Below are positions 25,804-33,716 of a DNA stretch of 64,000 nucleotides, one piece after another. The notes under the pieces are model-generated. The model was not told where the DNA came from and ran no database searches. It worked only from the letters and a program-made list of their open reading frames with translations. The stretch is from assembly GCF_014837035.1 (NCBI RefSeq), contig NZ_JACSPS010000002.1, positions 1 through 64,000 of the forward strand, written 5' to 3'. This DNA is from Kaistella pullorum (GTDB taxonomy: Bacteria > Bacteroidota > Bacteroidia > Flavobacteriales > Weeksellaceae). Both the position numbers and the translations under genes were made by a program. Each line of letters begins with the position of its first letter. The stretch's first letter is position 1.

Positions 25804-26937
25804 TTATAATATTTCAGATTGCGCATGCACAGGATGCAGCGGAAGAGTAAAGTAAAATTCGGATCCTTCGCCGGGTTGGCTGTTCACACCGATTTTGCCG
25901 CCGTGACGGTCAATGATTTCCTGGCAGATGTAGAGCCCGATGCCCAGACCCTGGAAACGCTCAGAGGTTTCTTCGATTCTGTAAAATTTGTCGAAAATCT
26001 TCTGTTGATGTTCTTCAGACATCCCGATACCGAAGTCGCGGACGGAAAAATAGACGCAGTCATCACGAAGTTCTGTCATGATCTCTATCTGGTCGCTGCC
26101 GGGAGCGTATTTGATCGCGTTTGTTATAAAATTGATGATGACCTGCTCAATCCGCATTTCGTCTCCAAAAATCTCAGCACTCACAAAACCGGATTTATGC
26201 ATTTTCAGCTGCGGATGACTTTGCTGCATCACTTCCACAATATGATCAAGCACTTCATCAAACGAAAAATAACGTCTGTTGAACTTCAGCTTGCCACTTT
26301 CTATTTTTGAAATATCGAGCAGGTCGGCGACAAGCAGATTAAGTTTTTCTACCTGATTCTGCACTTTTGTAAGTCTCGACCTTGTCGTTTCGATATCATT
26401 TTTTTCAAGGCTCCTTTCAAGCAGCTGAATGTATCCTTTGATACTCGTCATCGGTGTTTTGAGTTCGTGACTCGCGATGCTGATGAACTCGTCTTTTTTG
26501 CGTTCCGCTTCTTTCCGGAACTCAATTTCTTCCTGCAGTGCAACCTGCATTTCGTGAAGTTTACGGCTCTGTTCGTAGATTCGGTAGAATGTTTTCACTT
26601 TCAGCAAAAGGATGTTCATATCTACCGGTTTGCTGATATAATCGAGCCCGCCGGAAGAATAACCTTTCGTAATGAGGTTCACATTCGCGCTTGCGGCAGA
26701 CAGGAAGATAACCGCGGTTTCTTTCGCTTTGCTGTAGCCCGAAATGGCTTCAGCGACCTCAAAACCATCCATCCCCGGCATCTGAACATCAAGGATGATG
26801 AGGACGTAAGATTTCTTAAGGATTTTTTTTAATGCTTCCTCGCCCGACGAGGCCGTATCGACTTCAAAATCGTTTTTTTCAAGCACCTTTTTTAAGGAAA
26901 TAATATTTTCGGGCGAATCATCAACGATTAAAATCAT
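25804..26937 (-). CDS. response regulator-histidine kinase fusion
   Basis: This is 377 residues from the ATG at 26937 (the frame extends three codons to TTG). An N-terminal receiver (ILIVDDSPENIIS, Asp in LIILDVQMPGMDG) is joined through a short coiled coil to HisKA (phospho-His in SIASHELKTPMTS) and an ATPase domain (NFITNAIKYAP, RDFGIGM, GLGIGLYI). It is cytoplasmic with no membrane helix. It is the first gene of the six-gene operon. It is presumably phosphorylated on its receiver by another kinase and then controls its own kinase output, as in branched phosphorelays. Confidence 0.94.
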   Translation of the reverse strand: MILIVDDSPENIISLKKVLEKNDFEVDTASSGEEALKKILKKSYVLIILDVQMPGMDGFEVAEAISGYSKAKETAVIFLSAASANVNLITKGYSSGGLDYISKPVDMNILLLKVKTFYRIYEQSRKLHEMQVALQEEIEFRKEAERKKDEFISIASHELKTPMTSIKGYIQLLERSLEKNDIETTRSRLTKVQNQVEKLNLLVADLLDISKIESGKLKFNRRYFSFDEVLDHIVEVMQQSHPQLKMHKSGFVSAEIFGDEMRIEQVIINFITNAIKYAPGSDQIEIMTELRDDCVYFSVRDFGIGMSEEHQQKIFDKFYRIEETSERFQGLGIGLYICQEIIDRHGGKIGVNSQPGEGSEFYFTLPLHPVHAQSEIL

Positions 26938-27055
26938 TTGCTTCAAATAAGTTAATAATATACAAAGTCACCAAAGATAACCATTTCAAATTTTGTTGCC
27001 AAAACGCGTGGCCATCGCAGCGTTGTGATCATAGGTTTATTTTGATATATTAAAA

Positions 27056-27089
27056 AAAACCTTCGCCAAAATATTTTGACAAAGGTTTT
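27056..27089 (-). terminator. hairpin terminator after DUF892 gene
   Basis: AAAACCTT and AAGGTTTT form the base of an imperfect stem with CAAAA/TTTTG inside. On the minus strand it is followed by eight Ts, about 50 bp past the DUF892 stop. Confidence 0.75.
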
Positions 27090-27139
27090 AGGTTAAATAG
27101 ATGCAGCCGGAATATTGGTTATTCGGGACTGCTCGACAG

Positions 27140-27691
27140 TTATTGTTGATCTTCTTCCGCCGCTTCCCAATTGATGGAGTTGTATGCTGACTCGGTAAGT
27201 AATGAATCGGCTTCTTTTTCCTCGGCTAAAGTAGCTTCAAGCAGTTCCACAATTTCCGTCTCGCCGAGCGTGTTTGCGAATGCGGAAAGTGTTCCGTAAG
27301 ATGCAATTTCGTAATGCTCAATTTTTTGTGACGCGGAAATGATGCCGGCATCGCGAACTGGTCCCGGTTCCGTTTCTTCCAGGATGCTTTCGCCTTCCTT
27401 GATGAGGCCTTCCATCGCATCGCATTTTTTGCCACGGCTGGATTCGCCTAAAATTTCAAAGATTTGCTCCAGGCGCTGTACTTGCCCCTCCGTTACCGCA
27501 ATATGATCTTCGATGGCCATCTTAAGTTTTGACTCTGTGGCATTGTTGGCCATTTTGGGTAAAGCTTTCAGCAGTGCGCGTTCAGCATAAACGATGTCTT
27601 TCAGTTCATCCACGAAAAGCTCTCTCAGTCCTTCTGCTGCGGAGCTTTTTGGCTGTACCTTTCGTCCCTGTGATGTGTTTGTATTACTCAT
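27140..27691 (-). CDS. DUF892 (YciE/YciF-like) ferritin-fold protein
   Basis: This is 183 residues from the ATG at 27691 (MSNTNTSQGR); the longer frame adds 11 residues of leader. A four-helix DUF892 domain begins at ELFVDELKDIVYAERALLKALPKM, with a glutamate/histidine pattern (DHIAVTEGQVQRLEQIF, QKIEHYEIASYG) typical of a ferritin-like dimetal site. The family is associated with stress responses, for example YciE/YciF in enterics, but its activity is unproven. It is monocistronic with its own terminator. Confidence 0.9.
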   Translation of the reverse strand: MSNTNTSQGRKVQPKSSAAEGLRELFVDELKDIVYAERALLKALPKMANNATESKLKMAIEDHIAVTEGQVQRLEQIFEILGESSRGKKCDAMEGLIKEGESILEETEPGPVRDAGIISASQKIEHYEIASYGTLSAFANTLGETEIVELLEATLAEEKEADSLLTESAYNSINWEAAEEDQQ

Positions 27692-27807
27692 AATAATATT
27701 TTTTTTGTTTTTATGAAAATACAAATATCAGACCTCAACAACCCGAGCTGTTTTAAAATTATATTAAAATCTACTCTATAGACAATGCTGCTGAACTAAA
27801 TTTACGA

Positions 27808-28860
27808 CTATTCCAACCTTACAAAAGCGCCTGTTTCTGCACTTTTCAGTGCGGCTTCAATGATCCGCATATTCAGGATGACTTCCGATGCGGGAGAGGG
27901 TAGTGGTTTTGCTGCGACAAGATGATGCGCTATAGCGTCGAAATAATCCATATAATTACCGGGTTCACTTGTGGTGTTGACCCGATGCGCCCCGTTGGAG
28001 TCTTCATAGATTAAAATGCCGTCTGCAGTTTCCAGTATTTGCTGCCAGTCCTGTCCGAGTGGTGCCGCACCAGCTATTAGTTCCTGCTCCTGTGCATCGC
28101 TGCGCATCTGTAAAAAGGAACCGCGGGATCCGTGCAGTATGTAAGCGTAGGCACTTTCCTTTGCAAACACAGTAGATTTCAGCCGGACGCGCAGGCCATT
28201 TTTGTAACGAAGCAGAATGTCGAAATAATCATTTGCGGCCGCCTGCTCTTTCATCGTGAAAACATCGGCGAAAACGCTCGTCGGCGGACCAAACAGAACC
28301 ATGGTCTGGTCAATAAGATGTGAACCCAGATCGTGCAAGGCGCCTGCTCCGGGCAATGCCGGATTCTCCTTGTGGTCTTTTGTGCCGGGGGTAGTACGAA
28401 AACGGTCAAAACGGATCTCAACTTCTTTCAAAGCGCCGAGTTTTTCACTGGCGATTACCTTTTTAACCTGCAGGAAATCGCGGTCAAAGCGGCGGTTTTG
28501 GTAAACACTGATGAATTTCTGATGTGCACGTGCCAGTGAACTGAGTTCTGCCGCTTCAGCCACCGAAACTGTGAAGGGTTTCTCCACAATGAGGTTTTTG
28601 CCAGCTTGAAGCGCTTTTTTCGCAAATTCAAAATGAGTCTGGACGGGTGTATTTACGACTACGATATCTACGTCCGAATCGCTCAGCATTTCCTCTACGC
28701 TTCGGTATATCGTAGCATCCGGATATTTTTCCCGTGATTCGTTTTTTGTGCGTTCTACAATTGCCGAGAGCAAAAAATTGGGGTGCTGTTTCAGGAAAGG
28801 CGCATGGAAGACTTTTCCGCTCATTCCGAAGGCGCAAAGGCCTACTTTAAACTGTTGCAT
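27808..28860 (-). CDS. Gfo/Idh/MocA family oxidoreductase
   Basis: The 350-residue NAD(P)-dependent dehydrogenase has an N-terminal Rossmann fold with GLCAFGMSGKVFHAPFL, the EKP motif (NLIVEKPFT) near residue 95 and a C-terminal alpha/beta substrate domain with LHDLGSHLIDQ. YdgJ-like members of this group act on sugars or inositol derivatives, but no substrate can be assigned. It lies 5 bp after mazG on the same strand and is likely co-transcribed, although the functions are unrelated. Confidence 0.92.
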   Translation of the reverse strand: MQQFKVGLCAFGMSGKVFHAPFLKQHPNFLLSAIVERTKNESREKYPDATIYRSVEEMLSDSDVDIVVVNTPVQTHFEFAKKALQAGKNLIVEKPFTVSVAEAAELSSLARAHQKFISVYQNRRFDRDFLQVKKVIASEKLGALKEVEIRFDRFRTTPGTKDHKENPALPGAGALHDLGSHLIDQTMVLFGPPTSVFADVFTMKEQAAANDYFDILLRYKNGLRVRLKSTVFAKESAYAYILHGSRGSFLQMRSDAQEQELIAGAAPLGQDWQQILETADGILIYEDSNGAHRVNTTSEPGNYMDYFDAIAHHLVAAKPLPSPASEVILNMRIIEAALKSAETGAFVRLE

Positions 28861-28865
28861 AGCTT

Positions 28866-29636
28866 TTAGTATTCAGATTTTTTCGCTTCATCCCAAAGTT
28901 CATCCATCTGTGATAGCACCAGATCTTCGATTTTTAAATTTTTAGCCAAAGCCAAATTTTCCATTTTCTGGAAACGGGAGATAAATTTAAGATTGGTCTT
29001 TTCAAGCGCAGAATCGGGATTTAACCCTGAAATCCGGGCATAATTAATTAATGAAAAAAAGACATCGCCAAGTTCCTGTTCTTTCTTTTCAGGATCGGTT
29101 TCTGCGTGAAACTCGCTGAGTTCTTCATCCACTTTCGTCCAGGCATCATCAGCATTAGCGAATTCAAAACCAATTCCTTTCACTTTATCCTGGATTCGAA
29201 AGGCTTTCACAAGAGTCGGCAAACCTTTCGGTACGCCGGATAGGATCGATTTGTTGCCTTCCTTCAGTTTGAGTTTTTCCCAATTCTCTTTTACTTCGTC
29301 TTCATTCTGAACCTCTACATCGCCGTAGATGTGCGGATGGCGGTAGATGAGTTTTTCGTTCAGCGCATTGATAACATCTGCGATATCAAAACTCTCTTTT
29401 TCTGAACCCAACTTCGCATAGAAGACCAAATGAAGCAGTACGTCGCCCAGTTCCTTCTTTATTTCGGGTAAATCTTCTGCCAGAATAGAATCTGAAAGTT
29501 CATACACTTCCTCGAGGGTGAGGTGACGCAGGCTCTGGAAATCCTGCTTACGGTCCCACGGACATTTTTCGCGTAGATCATCCATTATATCGAGCAAACG
29601 CCCGAAGGCTTCGAGTTTTTCCTGTCTTGAATTCAT
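28866..29636 (-). CDS. mazG: nucleoside triphosphate pyrophosphohydrolase
   Basis: MazG (256 residues) hydrolyses NTPs and dNTPs to NMP plus pyrophosphate, a house-cleaning role. Two MazG domains are visible: the first has CPWDRKQDFQSLRHLTLEEVYEL at residues 25-47 and KKELGDVLLHLVF, and the second has DDAWTKVDEELSEF and EQELGDVFFSLINYAR. These EExxE and ExxD patterns bind Mg2+. Size is standard. It is followed by the Gfo/Idh gene and preceded by DUF5606 with a terminator between. Confidence 0.95.
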   Translation of the reverse strand: MNSRQEKLEAFGRLLDIMDDLREKCPWDRKQDFQSLRHLTLEEVYELSDSILAEDLPEIKKELGDVLLHLVFYAKLGSEKESFDIADVINALNEKLIYRHPHIYGDVEVQNEDEVKENWEKLKLKEGNKSILSGVPKGLPTLVKAFRIQDKVKGIGFEFANADDAWTKVDEELSEFHAETDPEKKEQELGDVFFSLINYARISGLNPDSALEKTNLKFISRFQKMENLALAKNLKIEDLVLSQMDELWDEAKKSEY

Positions 29637-29665
29637 TTAGTTTTTAGGTTGAGGTTAAGGTTAAG

Positions 29666-29705
29666 GCAAAAAAAAACTTTGCCAGACCGGTGACCTGACA
29701 AAGTT
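29666..29705 (-). terminator. terminator after DUF5606 gene
   Basis: AACTTTG (29675-29681) and CAAAGTT (29699-29705) close a stem whose interior is also partly paired (CCAGACCGG facing TGACCTGA). On the minus strand a run of nine Ts follows. A GGTTAA tandem lies beyond it. Confidence 0.8.
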
Positions 29706-29725
29706 ATTCAATATTACAAAATGGC

Positions 29726-30283
29726 TTAGCCCATTTTTCGGTGTGTGCTTTTTGGAGCGCCTTTCGCAGCAGAAGATGATGCTTTGGCTTTTGGTGCAGC
29801 CGGTTTTTCTGCCTTCGGAGCTGGTTTTTTAGTCTCCACTTTTTCAGTAGAAACTGCGTCAGCTGGTTCTTCTTCCGTTGATTCAGCTTTTACAAAAGAT
29901 TCCGCTGTGATGTAGCCGGCTTTGTGCAGGATGTTGTACCACTGCGCAAGTTTTTTGATGTCTGAAACGTAAACGCGGTCTGTATCGTAGTCTGGAAGTG
30001 CTTTCAGCATGAATTCGCGCAGTTCTGCATCAGTAGATTTGTGAGAGATCGTCTCCGTATAACCTGAATCTTTAGCAATGTTCTCAAAAACTTCAAAAAG
30101 CGGAACCTCTTTGTCAAAAGTGAACATCGCGATATTGTCAAGCAGGCTCACCTGCGATGTATTACCGATGCTGAGCTTCTTTTTTGTAAGTACATCTTCA
30201 ATGATGAAGCCGTTTTTCAGCTGAGAGACGAGCTTGTAAAGACCCGGTTTTCCCGAAATTGAAATTATTTTTTCTAACTGCAT
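29726..30283 (-). CDS. DUF5606 family protein
   Basis: In this 185-residue protein, residues 1-130 match my knowledge of DUF5606 (MQLEKIISISGKPGLYKL, ELREFMLKALPDYD, KKLAQWYNILHKAGYI), a family confined to Bacteroidota and found next to def. The last about 50 residues are low-complexity Ala/Lys/Pro/Ser with a basic end (APKSTHRKMG), probably disordered and possibly nucleic-acid binding. The function is unknown. It shares the strand with def and ruvX upstream and probably belongs to their operon, ending at a strong terminator. Confidence 0.88.
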   Translation of the reverse strand: MQLEKIISISGKPGLYKLVSQLKNGFIIEDVLTKKKLSIGNTSQVSLLDNIAMFTFDKEVPLFEVFENIAKDSGYTETISHKSTDAELREFMLKALPDYDTDRVYVSDIKKLAQWYNILHKAGYITAESFVKAESTEEEPADAVSTEKVETKKPAPKAEKPAAPKAKASSSAAKGAPKSTHRKMG

Positions 30284-30330
30284 TTTTTTCTTATTTTTTA
30301 GTTTAATTTTTATTCTTAAAGGCGGGTAAT

Positions 30331-30903
30331 CTACTTAGGAAACCTCATTTTGTAGTTGACGGCAACGTCTCCGTTTGAGATTTTCATCAGTTTTCCTTTC
30401 ACCAGTTTTTTCTTCAGGCTGCTGAGGTGATCCGTAAACAGAATTCCTTCAATATGGTCGTATTCATGCTGAATCACACGTGCGCGCATATCTGAAAATG
30501 TGTCTGTATGCTTCACGAAATTCTCGTCGTAATACTCAATGACAATGGTTTCCTTACGTTTTACATCTTCGCGGACGTCGGGAATAGAAAGGCAGCCTTC
30601 ATTAAATTTCCATTCTTCGCCGGACTCTTCGAGGATTTGCGCGTTGATAAGCACTTTCTTAAAATCCTTCAGTTCATCTGCAATGTCTGCATAATCTTCA
30701 TCTTCCGCCAGCGGCGACAGATCTACCACGAAAAGCCTGATATCAAGGCCAACCTGAGGTGCTGCCAGCCCGATGCCATGCGCGGAATCCATTGTTTCAA
30801 ACATGTTAGCAATCAGTTCGCTGAGCTCAGGATAATCTTTGTCTATCTCCTGACATCTTTTCCTTAAAACGGCGTCGCCAAATGCGCGTATCGGTAGTAT
30901 CAT
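30331..30903 (-). CDS. def: peptide deformylase
   Basis: Peptide deformylase (190 residues) removes the N-formyl group from new proteins using a Fe2+/Zn2+ centre. All three motifs are intact: GIGLAAPQVG at about 43-52, EGCLSIP at about 103-109 and HEYDH near residue 150. Its ATG overlaps the ruvX TGA (ATGA), so the two are translationally coupled. DUF5606 follows 47 bp downstream. Confidence 0.97.
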   Translation of the reverse strand: MILPIRAFGDAVLRKRCQEIDKDYPELSELIANMFETMDSAHGIGLAAPQVGLDIRLFVVDLSPLAEDEDYADIADELKDFKKVLINAQILEESGEEWKFNEGCLSIPDVREDVKRKETIVIEYYDENFVKHTDTFSDMRARVIQHEYDHIEGILFTDHLSSLKKKLVKGKLMKISNGDVAVNYKMRFPK

Positions 30904-31316
30904 TTTTGTTGTTGTTCTAAAAAATTCTGCAAAATAAGCGTTGCGCTCACTTTATCCACCAATCCTTTTTCCTCACGCTTTTTCTTGTTTTTTCCACTCT
31001 GCGAAATGTAGAACGAGGCCATTTTGGAGGTGAAGCGTTCATCAAAACGGTTTACCGTAATATCCGGAAACTGTGTCCTGAATTTTTCTAAAAATTTCAA
31101 AATCTCAGTTTCAATCTGCGACAGATTTCCTTTCAGGTCTGTCGGGAGTCCAACTACGATCGCTTCCACCTGGTTCTGCGCAAAATACTTCGCTAAAAAC
31201 GGGAAAAGGTTTTTGGTTTCTACGGTTTCAAGACCCGACGCGATGATCTGGAAATCGTCTGTTGCAGCGAGGCCGCAGCGCGCTTTTCCGTAATCTATTG
31301 CGAGGATTTGAGCCAT
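30900..31316 (-). CDS. ruvX: putative Holliday junction resolvase / pre-16S rRNA nuclease
   Basis: The 138-residue YqgF family protein with an RNase H fold starts at the ATG at 31316 (MAQILAIDYGKARCG). Conserved acidic residues are seen in AIDYGKARCG, VVGLPTDLKG and the late NRFDERFTS and LVDKVSATLIL segments. In E. coli the homologue processes the 5' end of 16S rRNA. It is the first gene of a ruvX-def-DUF5606 unit. Confidence 0.95.
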   Translation of the reverse strand: MAQILAIDYGKARCGLAATDDFQIIASGLETVETKNLFPFLAKYFAQNQVEAIVVGLPTDLKGNLSQIETEILKFLEKFRTQFPDITVNRFDERFTSKMASFYISQSGKNKKKREEKGLVDKVSATLILQNFLEQQQK

Positions 31317-31425
31317 AGTGCGCAAATTTAAGAAAATTTACCGAACATAAATCAGGTACAGCGCGCGGTAAATATTTGATGAAATTTAAAAATATTCCAT
31401 AATTTTATTCCGTAAACTATAAGCT

Positions 31426-31902
31426 ATGAAGACACTTTTACTTGTTCGGCACGCAAAAAGCGACTGGCCTGAAGATACAGAAGATTTTGACCGGCCTTTA
31501 GCGGAAAGCGGGATTCTGGATGCGCAACGCATGGCGGCGCACCTGCACGAAACCGGAATAAAAGTGGATCGGTTAATCAGCAGCCCGGCGCTGCGTGCAC
31601 TGAGTACTTGTAAGATCTTCAATCAGCATTTCCAGGCGGATATGGAGACGAACAAGAAGCTTTACAATGCCAATGAAGGGAACTTTGTGTCGGTGATTTA
31701 TGAATTGGCAGATGATACCGAGTCGGTGGCGATGTTTTCTCACAACAACGGAATCTCCAATTTTGCGAATACGCTGTGTGACAGTATTTTCGCGTTTTCC
31801 ACCTGCGGTGTTGCCGCTTGGGAAATCGATTGTGATTCCTGGACTGATTTTGAAGGTGCGCCGAAAAAACTGCTGTTCTACCTGGAGCCTAAATATATTT
31901 AG
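31426..31902 (+). CDS. SixA-like histidine phosphatase family protein
   Basis: The 158-residue protein starts with the phosphohistidine nucleophile motif LLVRHAKSDW (His9, RHG-type). ISSPALRALST and FSHNNGISNF supply the other catalytic residues. Closest in size and sequence type to SixA, which removes phosphate from histidine phosphotransfer domains. Because several hybrid kinases are encoded 5-10 kb away a link is conceivable, but small-molecule phosphatases of this fold also exist. It is monocistronic, ending in a bidirectional terminator. Confidence 0.88.
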   Translation: MKTLLLVRHAKSDWPEDTEDFDRPLAESGILDAQRMAAHLHETGIKVDRLISSPALRALSTCKIFNQHFQADMETNKKLYNANEGNFVSVIYELADDTESVAMFSHNNGISNFANTLCDSIFAFSTCGVAAWEIDCDSWTDFEGAPKKLLFYLEPKYI

Positions 31903-31922
31903 CGCATACATTTAAACAAAAC

Positions 31923-31955
31923 AAAACCCTTTCAAAAGTTAGTAGAAAGGGTTTT
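31923..31955. terminator. bidirectional hairpin terminator
   Basis: AAAACCCTTTC (31923-31933) pairs with GAAAGGGTTTT (31945-31955), followed by a T-rich run. It lies between convergent genes. Confidence 0.88.
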
Positions 31956-31976
31956 TATTTTGGTGTGAAGTGATTC

Positions 31977-33527
31977 TTAATCTACGCGCTGCAAATCCAG
32001 ATCTTCAAAATCAAATGAGAAGTCAGTGATATCAGAGATCGGTTTCATTCTGGCAGAGGTTGCTTTTCCCTTTTCGTCGTAATTCAGGATCACAAATGCA
32101 TCCGCATCATAGCTGCGGTCATCCCATTTCGCGATGAATGTATTGTGGCTGTAAGGAAGCAGATCTCCTTTCAGACGCGGCGAATTTTTGCAGCGGATGC
32201 GCAGTTTGCCGTTTTCCTGGCTTAAAATTATATCACCAAACCAGTTGTCACGGTAGGTCCCGATATACTGTTCAGGTTTTGGTTGAAGTTTTTTATCTTT
32301 TTTAAAGGCATCAGACTTGGCAAAAACTTCCTTCTTACCCTTTTCGTAATCTGCATTTACCTTCGCCATGCGGTCGCCGTATGTTTTGAGCCAGTTTTTA
32401 TCTGCTATGCCGAGGTATGAATCTCTCACTGTGTTGGTAATGGTGCTGAAAGCCGCACCGCTCTGCTGATTGGTCAGCACCACAATGCCCAGCTTCATGT
32501 CGGGGATCAGCGTAAACTGCGTCACTGTTCCGATGAGACCACCGGTATGGTAAACCTGTTTGTGACCCTTCACATCGGTCAGGAACCAGCCCAGGCCGTA
32601 GCCCGCAAAATTGGAGTCATTCGCATTTTTGAGTGCTACCGGTGTATTGATATGTAGGTTCCAAAGCTGCTGAATCTGCTTGTCCGAAACCAGTTTTTTG
32701 CCGTCTTTCGTCGTGAAACCGTTCATCAGAAATTCCGCCCATGTATTCATGTCGGTGATGTTGCTGATGATTCCACCGGCTGCGTTTGCTGTTTCATTCC
32801 AGTCGTGAGGCACGGGAACAGCTTGGCCGTCCACGGGCGCGTGTGCTTCAATAATGTTTTTTACGTTGGCCTTTTTTGCGCGGCTATAGCTGCCGTAGCT
32901 CGCATTCATACCGACAGGTTTCAAAATTCTCTGCTCGATGAATTCGGCCCAGGTTAATCCCGATGCGCGGTGAATCACTTCGCCCGCGACAATGAACATG
33001 ATGTTATTGTAGTCGAGTGTAGTACGGAAGGTATTTTCGGGTTTCAGGTAGCGCACATTGTGCACGATATCGTTTACCGTCAGGTTTCCACCTTCTGGGA
33101 AAAACATTAAATCGCCCTGACCCAAACCCAGACCTGCGCGGTGCGTAATAAGGTCTTTGATGGTGATTTCCTGCGTTACGTAAGGATCGTACATGCGGAA
33201 TTCCGGAATATGCTTAATGACTTTGTCATCGAAACTTAATTTACCTTCATCTGCTAGCATCGCGAGTGCGGTGCCTGTAAAGCCTTTAGAATTTGATGCG
33301 ATCCCGACAAGCGTATTTTCGTCCATCTTGGCTTTGGTATTCAGTGAAGCGACGCCAAAACCTTTTGCATAAACGGTTTTTCCGTCTTTAATAATGCCGA
33401 CGGACATGCCCGGAACATCGAATGTTTTCAGCGTGTTTTGAATGAGTTCATCGAGTTTTTTTTCATCGATTTGGGCCAGCGCAAATACCGAAAACATTAG
33501 CAAAAGTGCGGAGAGATGTCTTTTCAT
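31977..33527 (-). CDS. secreted serine hydrolase, beta-lactamase class C fold, with DUF3471
   Basis: The 516-residue protein has a signal peptide (KRHLSALLLMFSVFALAQ). The serine beta-lactamase-like domain covers about residues 25-390. The catalytic SxxK is SNSK in GIASNSKGFTG, the YxN motif is YNN in TTLDYNNIMF, and the KTG-equivalent is HTGG. The C-terminal about 100 residues (PEQYIGTYRDNWFGDI) form a DUF3471-like beta domain. Such proteins are usually peptidases or esterases, not true beta-lactamases. It acts outside the cytoplasm. Gene stands alone. Confidence 0.92.
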   Translation of the reverse strand: MKRHLSALLLMFSVFALAQIDEKKLDELIQNTLKTFDVPGMSVGIIKDGKTVYAKGFGVASLNTKAKMDENTLVGIASNSKGFTGTALAMLADEGKLSFDDKVIKHIPEFRMYDPYVTQEITIKDLITHRAGLGLGQGDLMFFPEGGNLTVNDIVHNVRYLKPENTFRTTLDYNNIMFIVAGEVIHRASGLTWAEFIEQRILKPVGMNASYGSYSRAKKANVKNIIEAHAPVDGQAVPVPHDWNETANAAGGIISNITDMNTWAEFLMNGFTTKDGKKLVSDKQIQQLWNLHINTPVALKNANDSNFAGYGLGWFLTDVKGHKQVYHTGGLIGTVTQFTLIPDMKLGIVVLTNQQSGAAFSTITNTVRDSYLGIADKNWLKTYGDRMAKVNADYEKGKKEVFAKSDAFKKDKKLQPKPEQYIGTYRDNWFGDIILSQENGKLRIRCKNSPRLKGDLLPYSHNTFIAKWDDRSYDADAFVILNYDEKGKATSARMKPISDITDFSFDFEDLDLQRVD

Positions 33528-33691
33528 TTGAAAAATTGTTTGATTTTCTACGAAGATAGAATTTTTTATACTTTTTTAATTCAGATCCAGCACGAACGTT
33601 CCGGTTCCTTTGGCACAGTTGCTGTTGCTCTCAGGCAGTCCCTTTAATTTTTAAATAGGGAAATTCTGCATCTGAAACAGCGGAAAACCTT

Positions 33692-33699
33692 AAATTTGT
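33692..33699 (+). promoter_or_regulatory. TAnnTTTG -7 box for UMP synthase gene
   Basis: TAAATTTG lies 17 bp upstream of the start codon and matches the Bacteroidota -7 consensus. No TTG at the -33 spacing is evident. Confidence 0.5.
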
Positions 33700-33716
33700 A
33701 ACAAACCTTAAAGTAA

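Noticed and set aside
31977-33527. Antibiotic-resistance beta-lactamase
   Set aside because: The fold and SxxK/YxN/HTGG motifs are present, but the DUF3471 tail and overall sequence fit general serine hydrolases; no evidence supports drug hydrolysis.
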